From Amia ocellicauda (lineage: Eukaryota; Chordata; Actinopteri; Amiiformes; Amiidae): a stretch of 64,000 nucleotides of DNA. Every line of letters begins with the position of its first letter. Position 1 is the stretch's first letter. The notes under the pieces were generated by a model. That model did no database searches and had not been told where the DNA came from. It was given only the letters and a program-made list of their open reading frames with translations. Both the position numbers and the translations under genes were made by a program. This document shows positions 1 through 10,195 of this stretch, one piece after another. The DNA lies in NCBI RefSeq assembly GCF_036373705.1, contig NC_089852.1, forward strand, positions 33,245,707-33,309,706, read 5' to 3'.

Positions 1-429
1 TTTATTTAATGTGACTATCTTAAAATCCCTTGGGAGGCTTTGAAAGTTATCAAAATTACTAACTTCCAGCCCCAGGACCCAAGTGTGGAGTGAAAACAGA
101 TCAACGGAGACAGATCAGAAACAGCAAAGGCTCGGAAACCAGCAAACAAAGCAATAGAGGAAATCCAAAAGATGTGGTCTAGAAAACAGGCGAGAAGTCA
201 GGGAACAGGCAAGCAGGTATAACACGGAAAATCCAGTAAATAAAGGGAGAAATGCTTGGTAATGCGACTGAAAAACAATCAAGACATCACACTGAGTACA
301 GGGAATTAAAGGGTATATATAGGTGGGACTAATGAGCAGGGAAACGAGATGCGGGTGAAGTAATTAGGTAATAGGCAGGGAATGACTAAGTGATGATGAG
401 GTGAAGGTGAAACAACAGCCAGCGAGACT
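1..429. other. no gene seen
   Basis: I see no open frame, RNA gene or clear repeat boundary in this stretch. It lies just beyond the 3' end of the minus-strand non-LTR retrotransposon fragment and may contain further repeat sequence that I cannot assign. Confidence 0.4.
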
Positions 430-1503
430 TAAGACATTAGTGGTTTCATACGAATGTTTACAAACAAGAGGAAGCCATTCGACCCATCGTGCTCGTTTGG
501 TGTCCATTAACAACTAAGTGATCCAAGGATCCTATCCAGTCTATTTTTAAATGTTCCCAAATTTCCAGCTTCAACTACATCACCGGGGAGTTTGTTCCAG
601 ATTGTGACTACTCTCTGTGTAAAGAAGTGTCTCCTGTTTTTCCGTTTTGAATGCCTTGAAGCCCAATTTCCATTTGTGTCCCCGGGTGCGTGTGTCCCTG
701 CTGATCTGGAAAATCTCCTCTGGTTTGATGTGGTCGATGCCTTTCATGATTTTGAAGACTTGAATCAAGTCCCCACGTAGTCTCCTCTGTTCCAGGGTGA
801 AAAGGTTCAGTTCCCTCAGTCTCTCAGTAGGACATTCCCTTCAGACCTGGAATAAGTCTGGTTGCTCTCCTCTGAACTGCCTATAGAGCAGCGATATCTT
901 TCTTGAAGTGTGGAGCCCAGAACTGTCCACAGTATCCAGATGAGCTCTAACTAGTGCATTGTACAGTCTGAACATCACTGCCCTTGTTCTCAATTCTACA
1001 CTTTTGACAATATACCCTAACATTCTGTTTGCCTTTTTTATTGCTTCCCCATATTGTTTGGATGGAGAAAGTGAGGAGTCCACATAGACTCCTAGGTCTT
1101 TATCATGCGTTACTTCATCTAGTTCTATTCCTCCCATAGTGTAATTATAGTGGACATTTTTGTAACCTGTAATACCTTGCACTTGTCCACATTGAATATT
1201 ATCTAAGTCCATCTGAATAGCCTGTGCTGCCGAGATTGTATCTGCTGAGCCACCTATTTTAGTATCATCTGCACATTTGACAAGTTTTCTAACTATCCCA
1301 GAGTCCAGATCATTAATATAGATTAGAAAAAGCAAAGGCCCTAGTACTGATCCCTGTGGAACTCCACTAACAACCTCACTCCAGTTAGAAGCAACTCCTC
1401 TAATCGACACCCTCTGTTTCCTATACATCAGCCAGTTCATCATCCAACTACTTACATTACCCGGAATGCCTACAGCTGCAGTTGCACTTAACTGGGGTGA
1501 CAT
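430..1503 (-). mobile_element. non-LTR retrotransposon 3' fragment (LINE reverse transcriptase C-terminus)
   Basis: Read on the minus strand from 1503, a frame of about 220 residues contains the reverse transcriptase segment SGVPQGSVLGPLLFLIYIND, followed by a degraded catalytic box (CADDTK) and the thumb-like region with DLGVYVDSSLSPS and RLYNALVRAHL. A second frame at 580-768 carries the downstream FKIMKGIDHIKPEEIFQISRDT segment. The 5' part (endonuclease, RT N-terminus) is absent, as is usual for 5'-truncated LINE copies. The style fits the CR1/L2/Rex group of fish LINEs; the exact clade is inference. The copy is broken by frameshifts and is not functional. Confidence 0.8.
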
Positions 1504-1552
1504 CTGGTGGTGAATTTGGGGAAGGTCAGGCCGATAACAACAACGATTAATA

Positions 1553-1618
1553 ATAATGATTTTAGTTGATTAACATTTATTTGGTTATACTTGTGACTTT
1601 AATAAACATTACATTAAT
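1553..1618 (-). pseudogene. relic of an olfactory receptor 3' end
   Basis: About 65 bases closely match the sequence around the stop codon of the OR gene at 10196-11176 (compare 10170-10236), including the run coding for its C-terminal residues. No other part of an OR gene is present: the LINE fragment adjoins one side and DIRS-like sequence the other. It is therefore a leftover of another OR copy destroyed by insertions. Nucleotide similarity is seen by eye; no alignment was computed. Confidence 0.55.
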
Positions 1619-1639
1619 TATCTTTCATGTCAGCTATCT

Positions 1640-2515
1640 AGTAGACTGGACCATCACTGCCACTGTTCTCAGCTGATGGCTCTCTGTACTGTTCAGTTGA
1701 GCGAGGATGCTCCTGTGCTGTGTGGAGGCAGAATAAATGTCTGAACTCTGTATATAATGTTGTGTTCAGCTCGGCTTATCTAATTGATTAGCCGGCTGTG
1801 TCTTATGTTGAATTTCAATGGGTCTGTGGCCCCACTCAGGGGTCCACTGCCATGGTAATGTGCAGAGAGGGCGCACAGGTTGCTTGATTGCCCAACGCCA
1901 TATATTGTGCAAGCAGATTATGGCCTCGCTCATAGCTGCACTAGTAGAGCAGCCAGCCTTCCTATTGTAAGCGGAGTAAGAGTTGACCTCTGTAGCCCCA
2001 CTTTGTACATGCTGATTATAGACAGTTACAGGTAAGAGTGTGACTGTGGTCCTCGCTCCTGGGTGGCCCAGGTGTGGCCCCATGAGGCCCCTGGGTCAAC
2101 TGTCTGGAGTTGTGCTGCCGAGGCTCTCTAGCGGTACGCCTCGGGGCAGGCTCCCTTATCAGCTTGCTGTTTCCTCCCTTGCGTCAGTTTTGATATACAG
2201 TAACCCCCCCCCTTGGGCAGTGCTTCCGACTTGAAAGATAACGATAGGTTGCAAATGCAATCCCGGTTATCTGAAAAAGGAAGGACTGCCCAGGGGTTGC
2301 AAGGTCGCGCGGGAGTCCTAGCTCCCAGTAAAAGAGGACGAATCTGTGCTGACGTCATGTTTTATAGAACAGGAAGTGGGAAGGGACCCATTCTGAGTGA
2401 TGAGCGCAGGGGCCAATGGCAGCTTTGGTTCCTACGGAAGTGCACAGAAACCCCTCCCCCTTGGGCAGTGTTTCCTTTTTCAGATAACCGGGGTTGTATT
2501 CGCAACCTATTGTTT
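1640..2515 (+). mobile_element. DIRS-like retroelement terminal-region fragment
   Basis: Sequence around 1680-1850 resembles 46740-46890, downstream of the recognisable DIRS-type reverse transcriptase and tyrosine recombinase remnants. At 2247-2300 and 2455-2510 there are two inverted copies of a segment with GGTTATCTGAAAAAGGA and its complement, flanked by TTGGGCAGT; the same segment occurs at 17560-17670. This matches the inverted and internal complementary repeats of DIRS elements. No coding region survives here. Family assignment is by resemblance to the coding remnants elsewhere in the window. Confidence 0.55.
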
Positions 2516-2880
2516 CACAAACAGGGGGGCTTACGGGACATAGGATTGATATTCTTAGCTGCAACATGTATTTTTTTGTTATCCTTATATTCAGTACACT
2601 TAATATGATACAAATAAATAACACAGGCAGTGATATATACCCATACATATACACAGTATTTATTATACACATAATCAAACGAGAAGCAGATCTAATCTAA
2701 CCTTTTGTATATAGCATGATGTCTTTTTAAATCTTCATGTAAGATTTGAAAGTTTATATTATGTTTTATAGCTCCCTGTAACTTAAACATCAATCCTATC
2801 TCCATTCTACCAGTTAATGTTATAATAATTCTACAGCTGCCAAAGGACAATATTGAATTCTGTGAAAGCTAAAAGTCTGT
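2516..2880. repeat. OR-block flanking segment beta, copy 0
   Basis: This stretch repeats, with small changes, at 15430-16095, 23680-24250 and 48930-49345; all share the phrase TTGATATTCTTAGCTGCAAC or a close variant. In the other copies the segment lies downstream of a minus-strand OR gene, so this copy marks another duplicated OR block, now lacking its OR except perhaps the relic at 1553-1618. It contains no credible gene. Confidence 0.65.
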
Positions 2881-2895
2881 TTTTTTACATATATA

Positions 2896-4139
2896 CAGTG
2901 AGGGAAAAAAGTATTTGATCCCCTGCTGATTTTATATGTTTGCCCACTGACAAAGAAATGATCAGTCTATCATTTTAATGGTAGGTGTATTTTAACAGTG
3001 AGAGACAGAATAACAACAAAAAAATCCAGAAAAACGCATTTCAAAAAAGTTATAAATTGATTTGCATGTTAATGAGGAAAATAAGTATTTGATCCCCTAT
3101 CAATCAGCAAGATTTCTGGCTCCCAGGTATCTTTTATACAGGTAACGAGGTGAGATTAGGAGCACTCTCTTAAAGGGAGTGCTCCTAATCTCAGCTCGTT
3201 ACCTGTATAAAAGACACCTGTCCACAGAAGCAATCAATCAATCAGATTCCAAACTCTCCACCATGGCCAAGACCAAAGAGCTGTCCAAGGATGTCAGGGA
3301 CAAGATTGTAGACCTACACAAGGCTGGAATGGGCTACATGACCATCGCCAAGCAGCTTGGTGAGAAGGTGACAACAGTTGGTGCGATTATTCGCAAATGG
3401 AAGAAACACAAAATAACTGTCAGTTTCCCTCGGTCTGGGGCTCCATACAAGATCTCACCTCGTGGAGTTTCAATGATCATGAGAACGGTGAGGAATCAGC
3501 CCAGAACTACACGGGAGGATCTTGTTAATGATCTCAAGGCAGCTGGGACCATAGTCACCAAGAAAACAATTGGTAACACACTACGCCGTGAAGGACTGAA
3601 ATCCTGCAGCACCCGCAAGGTCCCCCGCTCAAGAAATCTGAATGATTCAGAGGAGAACTGGGTGAAAGTGTTGTGGTCAGATGAGACCAAAATTGAGCTC
3701 TTTGGCATCAACTCAATTCGCCGTGTTTGGAGGAGGAGGAATGACCCCAAGAACACCATCCCCACCATCAAACATGGAGGTGGAAACATTATGCTTTGGG
3801 GGTGTTTTTCTGCTAAGGGGACAGGACAACTGCACTGCATCAAAGGGACGATGGACGGGGCCATGTACCCTCAAATCTTGGGTGAGAACCTCCTTCCCTC
3901 AGCCAGTGCATTGAAAATGGGTCGTGGATGGGTATTCCAGCATGACAATGACCCAAAACACACAGCCAAGGCAACAAAGGAGTGGCTCAAGAAGAAGCAC
4001 ATTAAGGTCCTGGAGTGTACTTTGCCACCAAGTACTAAGTCGAAGGGGTCAAATACTTATTTCCCTCATTAACATGCAAATCAATTCATAACTTTTTTGA
4101 AATGCGTTTCTGTTGTTATTCTGTATTTGTTGTTATTCC
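2896..4139 (+). mobile_element. Tc1-like element, family A, right end truncated
   Basis: The left terminal repeat starts CAGTGAGGGAAAAAAGTATT after a TA dinucleotide and matches the ends of the complete copy at 28199-29786. The right end is missing: element sequence stops near 4139, where Polinton-like sequence begins. An internal inverted repeat with arms of about 45 bases (3127-3173 and 3176-3218) lies just before the transposase start and is shared with the other copy. Confidence 0.9.
3263..4072 (+). pseudogene. Tc1 transposase, C-terminally deleted
   Basis: The frame begins at the ATG in a good context (ACCATGGCC) and runs 269 residues. It has the paired helix-turn-helix DNA-binding region (residues about 1-110) and the start of the DDE catalytic domain, with the first aspartate in [11 protein letters not shown] and the second in [16 protein letters not shown]. 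After KVLE the frame jumps straight to sequence from the element's 3' end, so the motif with the third catalytic acid (normally SPDLNPIE) is deleted. The protein cannot be an active transposase. A segment near residue 125 is also shortened relative to the copy at 28406-29419. Confidence 0.85.
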
Positions 4140-4140
4140 G

Positions 4141-4640
4141 TAAACAGATCCAATTCTGATTTCACACATTCTTCCTACATGCTGTGTGCAAAGCCATGAT
4201 TAAAAAATATATCAGACTTTCTTTTAGGTTTTCTTTTAACACCCTTCTTTTTCTGCTTCCTACTCTTCCACGTTCTGCTATAGTCTGCCGGTGAATAACC
4301 AAGTCTTTGTCTTTTGTTAGCTATCACTCTCCACCCTACAAGAGGGCGTCATCTTTTACGAGAGCCTCTGGCCAGGACCATTAGACCCGAACCCTCCTGA
4401 TTATCATTGTTGGCAGATCTGGTCATAGAGCTACTGATCACATCACTAACGATATGTTTGGCGGACGATTTAAGGTGCGGTTTTGCTATAGCAGAAGAAG
4501 AGGCACAGCCATCCAGAAAAGACCGCGATAGAGTCCACCTATTCCGCTCCCATACATCACATTAGCTCCAGCAAACCCGGAAAAACGCTGCCAGCCTACA
4601 TTTTGTAATAGTTCACATAGTCTTTAGGATTGGCATAGTC
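4141..4640 (-). pseudogene. Polinton basic core-like protein and start of major capsid gene, copy 2
   Basis: The minus strand parallels 39419-39922. The first codons of the major capsid gene lie at its low-coordinate end and the lysine/arginine-rich tail of the core-like protein is just upstream. Relative to copy 1 there is a small insertion near 4285-4325 and several indels. Nothing here can be translated into a full product. Confidence 0.65.
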
Positions 4641-4679
4641 CTCATTACAGTCATTTTAACTGTGTACACAATGTTTCAC

Positions 4680-5305
4680 AAGTCAAAACTTTAGTTTGCT
4701 TATAACCTTACCACAAACGGAAGGGGATATCAATATTCTGATCTGATTTCACTTTGATCGTAATATTGTCAAAATGAGTCTTGGAGACAGGTACGTAGTG
4801 CGGCTTGTCATAAGTAATTGTGACCACATTGTTTTTACCCTTAATATTTACATTTCTTAAAAGGGGGACATAACTATCCCCCAACCTCTGGTGTGAAATG
4901 ATGTCCATGTAGACATAAAGGGTGTAAAATCCTGTGCGGATATCCGCAGGGAATGGGGCTATTATGTCCATAAATTCCTCCTCTTTGTTGTTGTAAAATC
5001 CTAAAATCTAGCCTAGGTTACCATGGGTTTTAATTCTTATTGTCGGTGCAGCCTCCATGTAAACTTTATCTTTAATCGAACTGTAATGCAATCTGACAGG
5101 TTGTTTCCCTCCAGAGATCTGTTTGTTCATCTTGTCTAATCATTTTTCAATATTTTTATAAATATTATAAATAATCCCACAGGTCTATAGGTTTTACAAA
5201 CGACAGTAAAACTAGAAATGGTGTTATTAGGATAAATGTCAAGGGACGCGTTACTAGGCAGCGTAACATAGAATTCTCCCTCTTCCATCTTCATGAAACA
5301 TAATG
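4680..5305 (-). pseudogene. Polinton penton-like minor capsid protein, copy 2
   Basis: Read from 5305 on the minus strand, the N-terminus (GEFYVTLPSNASLDIYPNN) matches the copy 1 protein at 39951-40679. About 150 bases of the middle are deleted near 5140-5160, and the C-terminal half follows at 4708-4971 with GFYTLYVYMDIISHQRLGDS. The join after HQR is in frame here, whereas copy 1 has lost one base at that point. The integrase stop and this ATG are separated by two bases, as in copy 1. Confidence 0.75.
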
Positions 5306-5344
5306 AAAGAGACTCCATGCACTTTCAAATGTATACCGGCTGTA

Positions 5345-6565
5345 CACTCACCTAAAGGATTATTAGGAACACCATACTAATACTGTGTTTGACCCCCTTT
5401 CGCCTTCAGAACTGCCTTAATTCTACGTGGCATTGATTCAACAAGGTGCTGAAAGCATTCTTTAGAAATGTTGGCCCATATTGATAGGATAGCATCTTGC
5501 AGTTGATGGAGATTTGTGGGATGCACATCCAGGGCACGAAGCTCCCGTTCCACCACATCCCAAAGATGCTCTATTGGGTTGAGATCTGGTGACTGTGGGG
5601 GCCAGTTTAGTACAGTGAACTCATTGTCATGTTCAAGAAACCAATTTGAAATGATTCGACCTTTGTGACATGGTGCATTATCCTGCTGGAAGTAGCCATC
5701 AGAGGATGGGTACATGGTGGTCATAAAGGGATGGACATGGTCAGAAACAATGCTCAGGTAGGCCGTGGCATTTAAACGATGCCCAATTGGCACTAAGGGG
5801 CCTAAAGTGTGCCAAGAAAACATCCCCCACACCATTACACCACCACCACCAGCCTGCACAGTGGTAACAAGGCATGATGGATCCATGTTCTCATTCTGTT
5901 TACGCCAAATTCCGACTCTACCATCTGAATGTCTCAACAGAAATCGAGACTCATCAGACCAGGCAACATTTTTCCAGTCTTCAACTGTCCAATTTTGGTG
6001 AGCTTGTGCAAATTGTAGCCTCTTTTTCCTATTTGTAGTGGAGATGAGTGGTACCCGGTGGGGTCTTCTGCTGTTGTAGCCCATCCGCCTCAAGGTTGTA
6101 CGTGTTGTGGCTTCACAAATGCTTTGCTGCATACCTCGGTTGTAACGAGTGGTTATTTCAGTCAAAGTTGCTCTTCTATCAGCTTGAATCAGTCGGCCCA
6201 TTCTCCTCTGACCTCTAGCATCAACAAGGCATTTTCGCCCACAGGACTGCCGCATACTGGATGTTTTTCCCTTTTCACACCATTCTTTGTAAACCCTAGA
6301 AATGGTTGTGCGTGAAAATCCCAGTAACTTAGCAGATTGTGAAATACTCAGACCGGCCCGTCTGGCACCAACAACCATGCCACGCTCAAAATTGCTTAAA
6401 TCACCTTTCTTTCCCATTCAGACATTCAGTTTGGAGTTCAGGAGATTGTCTTGACCAGGACCACACCCCTAAATGCATTGAAGCAACTGCCATGTGATTG
6501 GTTGGTTAGATAATTGCATTAATGAGAAATTGAAGAGGTGTTCCTAATAATCCTTTAGGTGAGTG
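5345..6565 (-). mobile_element. Tc1-like element, family C, complete copy 1
   Basis: The ends are CACTCACCTAAAGGATTATT and its inverse, flanked by TA on both sides. The length is 1221 bp, identical to the copy at 19537-20757, and both sequences are nearly identical by eye. It is inserted between the integrase and penton remnants of the decayed Polinton fragment. The single gene inside is intact, so this is a young copy. Confidence 0.95.
5377..6417 (-). CDS. Tc1/mariner-family transposase, intact
   Basis: This 346-residue protein has the full length of its family. Residues about 1-110 form the paired helix-turn-helix domain that binds the terminal repeats (SISQSAKLLGFSRTTISRVY is the first recognition helix region). 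The catalytic DDE domain follows: first aspartate in NVAWSDESRFLL, second in YFQQDNAPCHKGR, and the glutamate in [16 protein letters not shown], matching the DD34E spacing of Tc1 enzymes. The glycine-rich VQAGGGGVMVWGMFSW box is present. It would cut and paste the element at TA sites in the nucleus. The start is the only ATG near the left of the frame and lies about 150 bases inside the terminal repeat. It differs by very few residues from the copy at 19569-20609. Confidence 0.95.
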   Translation of the reverse strand: MGKKGDLSNFERGMVVGARRAGLSISQSAKLLGFSRTTISRVYKEWCEKGKTSSMRQSCGRKCLVDARGQRRMGRLIQADRRATLTEITTRYNRGMQQSICEATTRTTLRRMGYNSRRPHRVPLISTTNRKKRLQFAQAHQNWTVEDWKNVAWSDESRFLLRHSDGRVGIWRKQNENMDPSCLVTTVQAGGGGVMVWGMFSWHTLGPLVPIGHRLNATAYLSIVSDHVHPFMTTMYPSSDGYFQQDNAPCHKGRIISNWFLEHDNEFTVLNWPPQSPDLNPIEHLWDVVERELRALDVHPTNLHQLQDAILSIWANISKECFQHLVESMPRRIKAVLKAKGGQTQY

Positions 6566-6569
6566 TATA

Positions 6570-7566
6570 TCCCGCACCACACTAGCCAAAACCCAGCTAT
6601 TGACCTTTTCAGGCCACCCATTTTACCAGCACATATTTTTCCTGTTTTCATTTTTTTTCCCTAAAATCTTTTCTACTCTGAATACTCTATCATTCCCCAC
6701 TACAATATTTTGTTACTCCTCCTCATAAAAAGTACTTTCTATAGACTCCCTTTCGTAGTCTTTTTAGGTGTACACTGGAGGGGTTCTAGGCACATGTTCT
6801 GTAATGGTGAAATATTCATCCAAAAACATTTGCTGATAAGCTTTTACAAAAGGCCTTCTTAGCTTTGAAACTCTCTACTTTGAAGTTGTATATCTGTTTC
6901 TTTGAGGCATTAAATGGACATAGACATTTTTAAAAACCTTAAAAGAATTACGCTCATCTACCTCTACAGGTCTCATTTTATTACTTCTATGATAACTGTG
7001 GTTGTAAGCATTATCAAACTCTTGAACTGAGTATTGTTATCTATAAGTATCTCCACATTTTTGTCTTTATAGTTCTGTTAAACCTCTCAACAATCAATGC
7101 CTTAAGCTCGTTTCCTGTGGTAAATAATGTATTTTGTGTCTTTTCAAAAGATTCAAGAATTCTCTGTTGAGAAACTCTTTATGTGTATCAGACTGGGGTT
7201 TTTAGGACAGCGCCCCTGCAAGAGTAAGGCCTGTATAACAACACTGTGGGATTTATTCCTCGACGCTCGCACCCGTGCATATTTTGATAATATATCTATA
7301 CAAGTTAACATGAATTTGTCCCCGTTATTATGTTTTGATAAATTTGACATTTCCACTAGATCCACCTGCCATTGTGAGAAGTTAATTCTAGCCAGTTGAT
7401 GAAGGGTGTAAGCATCTTGCGCAGACAACCACTCAGCCACACTAATCTTATCTGTATTAACCCCCTGCTCTTATAGCCCTCTCCAGAATCCCGTTTCACC
7501 CCCCAAACTTCCTGCTTTGGCAGGGTTGTAGTATATCTCATTCATCCTAGGGGCTTGCTGAATCAT
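6570..7566 (-). pseudogene. Polinton integrase, copy 2
   Basis: On the minus strand from 7566 the frame begins ATG ATT CAG and soon reaches NEIYYNPAK, the integrase N-terminus that is missing in copy 1. The body includes WQVDLVEMSNLSKHNN with the first catalytic aspartate region. Many indels follow (7153-7440, 6880-7100), and the chromodomain part near 6575-6620 has lost bases. A textbook splice acceptor (TGTGCTCTTACAG) sits directly before the ATG at about 7568. Not translatable as a whole. Confidence 0.75.
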
Positions 7567-7619
7567 TCTGTAAGAGCACACAAAACAATTACAATTTTTT
7601 TTTAAAAGGGCCTTTTAAT

Positions 7620-8109
7620 TTATTATTTTCAGAGTACACACCCATTTTTAAGCAATTGAGAAAAGTATAACATACAAAAAAAAAATCTACTACTCAAACA
7701 AAAAGAAATAAACTTTTGATGCTTACTTGCTCTACATCAACTACTACATTGGCTTTTACTTTATACATCAGTTACATACATGTATAAAACAATAATATGC
7801 GCTATTTTAAAAATAAACAATCATTCATTAAACATGGCTCATAAAAGATTATATAAATGTTGATGAAATGGTCTAACATTGTTCTTTGCAACCGCGATCA
7901 TAACGGACCAATTTTCATACCCCCAAGTCTTTTTACATCATCAATGTTCCAGGTTTGAAAGTTGAGCATTGCCAACAGTCAAATCCATAGAGAAAAGGCA
8001 ATCGTCATCCACTTTCTTCTCCAACACTTTGTACAAGAGGGCCCTCAGATTTGCTGCGGATTGTTGGTGGCAAATCCAGTTACAGAAACAATACAGAACA
8101 TTCCCCGTC
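7620..8109 (-). pseudogene. Polinton unknown protein R5, copy 2
   Basis: This parallels 41813-42287. The start codon corresponds to ACG here, and the interval is shortened around 7940-7990. The C-terminal end (MGVYSENN) is recognisable. I cannot assign a function. Confidence 0.5.
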
Positions 8110-8472
8110 TTCAGGTGTTTTCAGCCTCTGAGTCGGTTTTCTTGAGATAAAATTACTTCTCCTTGTACTTTGCTTGGCTTTGTTTACATAAGAAATATTC
8201 CTTTAGCTCATTGAACAGCTGTTCGAGTTTCTCTCTGATGTATGGCTCATCTATAATTTTCTTGACCTGCATGGGACAGACATGAGGATGAGAATAAGAT
8301 AACGCCTTGACTAGCTCTGGTTTCAACCAAGGTTTGTTCAGTTTTTTTGTAAAAATCCTTGAAATAGAAATGGAAATAATAGGTATCTGGTTCAAACAGA
8401 CAGCTGTGTCTCATCTGGCTAGGATGATTCACTTCACACCTCAGGCAGATTTCTTTCAAGGCTTGATCGATG
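8110..8472 (-). pseudogene. Polinton unknown protein R4, C-terminal part, copy 2
   Basis: The minus strand holds [22 protein letters not shown], the conserved cysteine/histidine motif also found in copy 1. It ends in the frame reading SEAENT followed by TGA, then two bases, then the R5 start position. An in-frame TAA after KYKEK and an indel in the middle break it. The N-terminal part was lost at the junction with a Tc1 fragment. Confidence 0.6.
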
Positions 8473-8473
8473 A

Positions 8474-9042
8474 GTTTCCCAGTTCCTGCCACTGAAAAAC
8501 ATCCCCACAGCATGATGCTGCCACCACCATGCTTCACTGTAGGGATGGTATTGGCCAGGTGATGAGCGGTGCCTGGTTTCCTCCAGACATGAGTTCAATC
8601 TTTGGTTGGTGGAGTTCTGCAGAGATGGTTGTTCTTCTGGAAGGTTCTCCTCTCTCCACAGAGACACGCTGGAGCTCTGTCAGAGTGACCATCGGGTTCA
8701 TGGTCACCTCCCTGACTAAAGCCCTTCTCCCCCGATCGCTCAGTTGGACTCCAATCAAGTTGTAGAAACATCTCAAGGATGATCAGTGGAAACAGGATGC
8801 ACCTGAGCTCAATTTTGAGTGTCATGGCAAAGGCTGTGAATACTTATGTACATGTGCTTTTTTTGTTGATTATTTTTAATAAATTTGCAAAGATTTCAAA
8901 AAAACTTCTTTCATGTTGTCATTATGGGGTATTGTTTGTAAATAATTTTGAAAATAATGAATTTAATCCATTTTGGAATAAGGCTGTAACATAACAAAAT
9001 GTGGAAAAAGTGAAGCGCTGTGAATACTTTCCGGATGCACTG
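8474..9042 (-). mobile_element. Tc1-like element, family B, truncated
   Basis: The right terminal repeat ends with GAATACTTTCCGGATGCACTG before TA, typical of a common fish Tc1 family. On the minus strand there are remnants of the transposase: the DNA-binding region (VREVTMNPMVTLTELQRVSV) and, out of frame, the start of the catalytic domain ([21 protein letters not shown]). The rest, including all three catalytic residues, and the left terminal repeat are missing where the Polinton fragment begins. Confidence 0.85.
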
Positions 9043-10160
9043 TATCATCAGATATATGAGCTCCTTACAAGTGACATAATCCCTCTGTAAATCAGTATAG
9101 TGTTAAGCCTCCAGCATTAGGATACTCTGTCCTTGTTGAACCCTATTTTTAATGAAGCAGACTGGGTACAGAGGATAATATATTTATTTAACATGCCTGG
9201 CCTGGAAGCCCCCGACATGGGAGCTCCCCACCTCAGTGGAGTCTCTCTGAACTACAAAATGTAGCTGCCTTTACAGAAAACATGACATTTGCTGCTGTGA
9301 GCAGGGTCCAGTCATGTGCTTGCATTAAGTGTTGCCAGGTCTCTGGCCTTTGGAATGGTTGTAATTGTCTTCCCGGGGAGAGGTGTGGTATCTGGAAACC
9401 AGATGGTTTCCTTTGATGTCCTCCGAGAGGTCCAGTTCTATGGTCATCATTATCAACAGTCAATCAGTCAATCCTGAGCAGGGAACTCATACCACACCAG
9501 TTACATGTGCTTTAAACAGAACTATTACTTTTCAAAGTTTGTACATTTACATTTGTGCAATTCCTAATGCTACCAATGAAAGATGTATGTATGTTCTCTT
9601 GGCTGACCATTCTCTCACATTAATGTATTTTTTTGTGTTTGTTGAAAAATATATAATGAAAATAAAATTAAAAAAAAGTTAACATTTTATGTACAGTAAG
9701 CTGTTAAGCATTTTCTACATTAAGCGATATTCACATTAAGTGTATTAACTCTTGGGGTTGGAAGTTAACCAGGTTGATAATTTTTAAATGCCTCCCGCGT
9801 GATTTTAAGATAGCAGTCACACACAATCGAGCACAGCACAAAAAAGGATTGACTAATGGCATGCTTGAATCTGCTTCCCTGGCGGGGAGGGACAAAACCT
9901 AATATGAACCAATATCAATGTCATGGTCTATTACTGAATTGTCGACAATTAAGAGATTAAATAAATAATATATTGAAATAAAGGCATATATATTGAAATA
10001 AATAAAAAAATAATCAAATAAATGTATACATTTGAGTATATTTCAACATTTATTTATGCATGTATTTATTTCAACATGAATTCATTTATTTATGTACTGT
10101 ATTTATTTATTTTAAATTTTGACATGGATAGTCCTTTAGAATACTTAAAATAATTTAACA
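9043..10160. other. intergenic, no gene seen
   Basis: I find no gene. The stretch at 9220-9480 is more GC-rich than its surroundings and may be an unrecognised repeat. The end (9960-10120) is a run of ATAAAT/ATTTAT-type low-complexity sequence. It lies downstream of the minus-strand OR that ends at 10196. Confidence 0.4.
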
Positions 10161-10195
10161 AATCATGAATAACAATGATTTTAGTCGACTAAAAT

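Larger units (their letters stand above)
4140..8473 (-). mobile_element. Maverick/Polinton fragment, copy 2, decayed
   Basis: Apart from a Tc1 insertion at 5345-6565, this interval is colinear with 39419-42690 of the full Polinton at 26483-44213. In order it holds the first codons of the major capsid protein, the basic core-like protein, the penton-like protein, integrase, and two unknown proteins. Both ends are abrupt and abut truncated Tc1 elements of two different families, and no TIR is present. Internal deletions and frameshifts differ from those in the full copy, so the two copies decayed separately. At several places this copy keeps the frame where the other has lost it. Confidence 0.85.

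Noticed and set aside
5765-6315. Plus-strand frames opposite the transposase genes
   Set aside because: Antisense shadows of the transposase that recur at the same relative place in all three family C copies.
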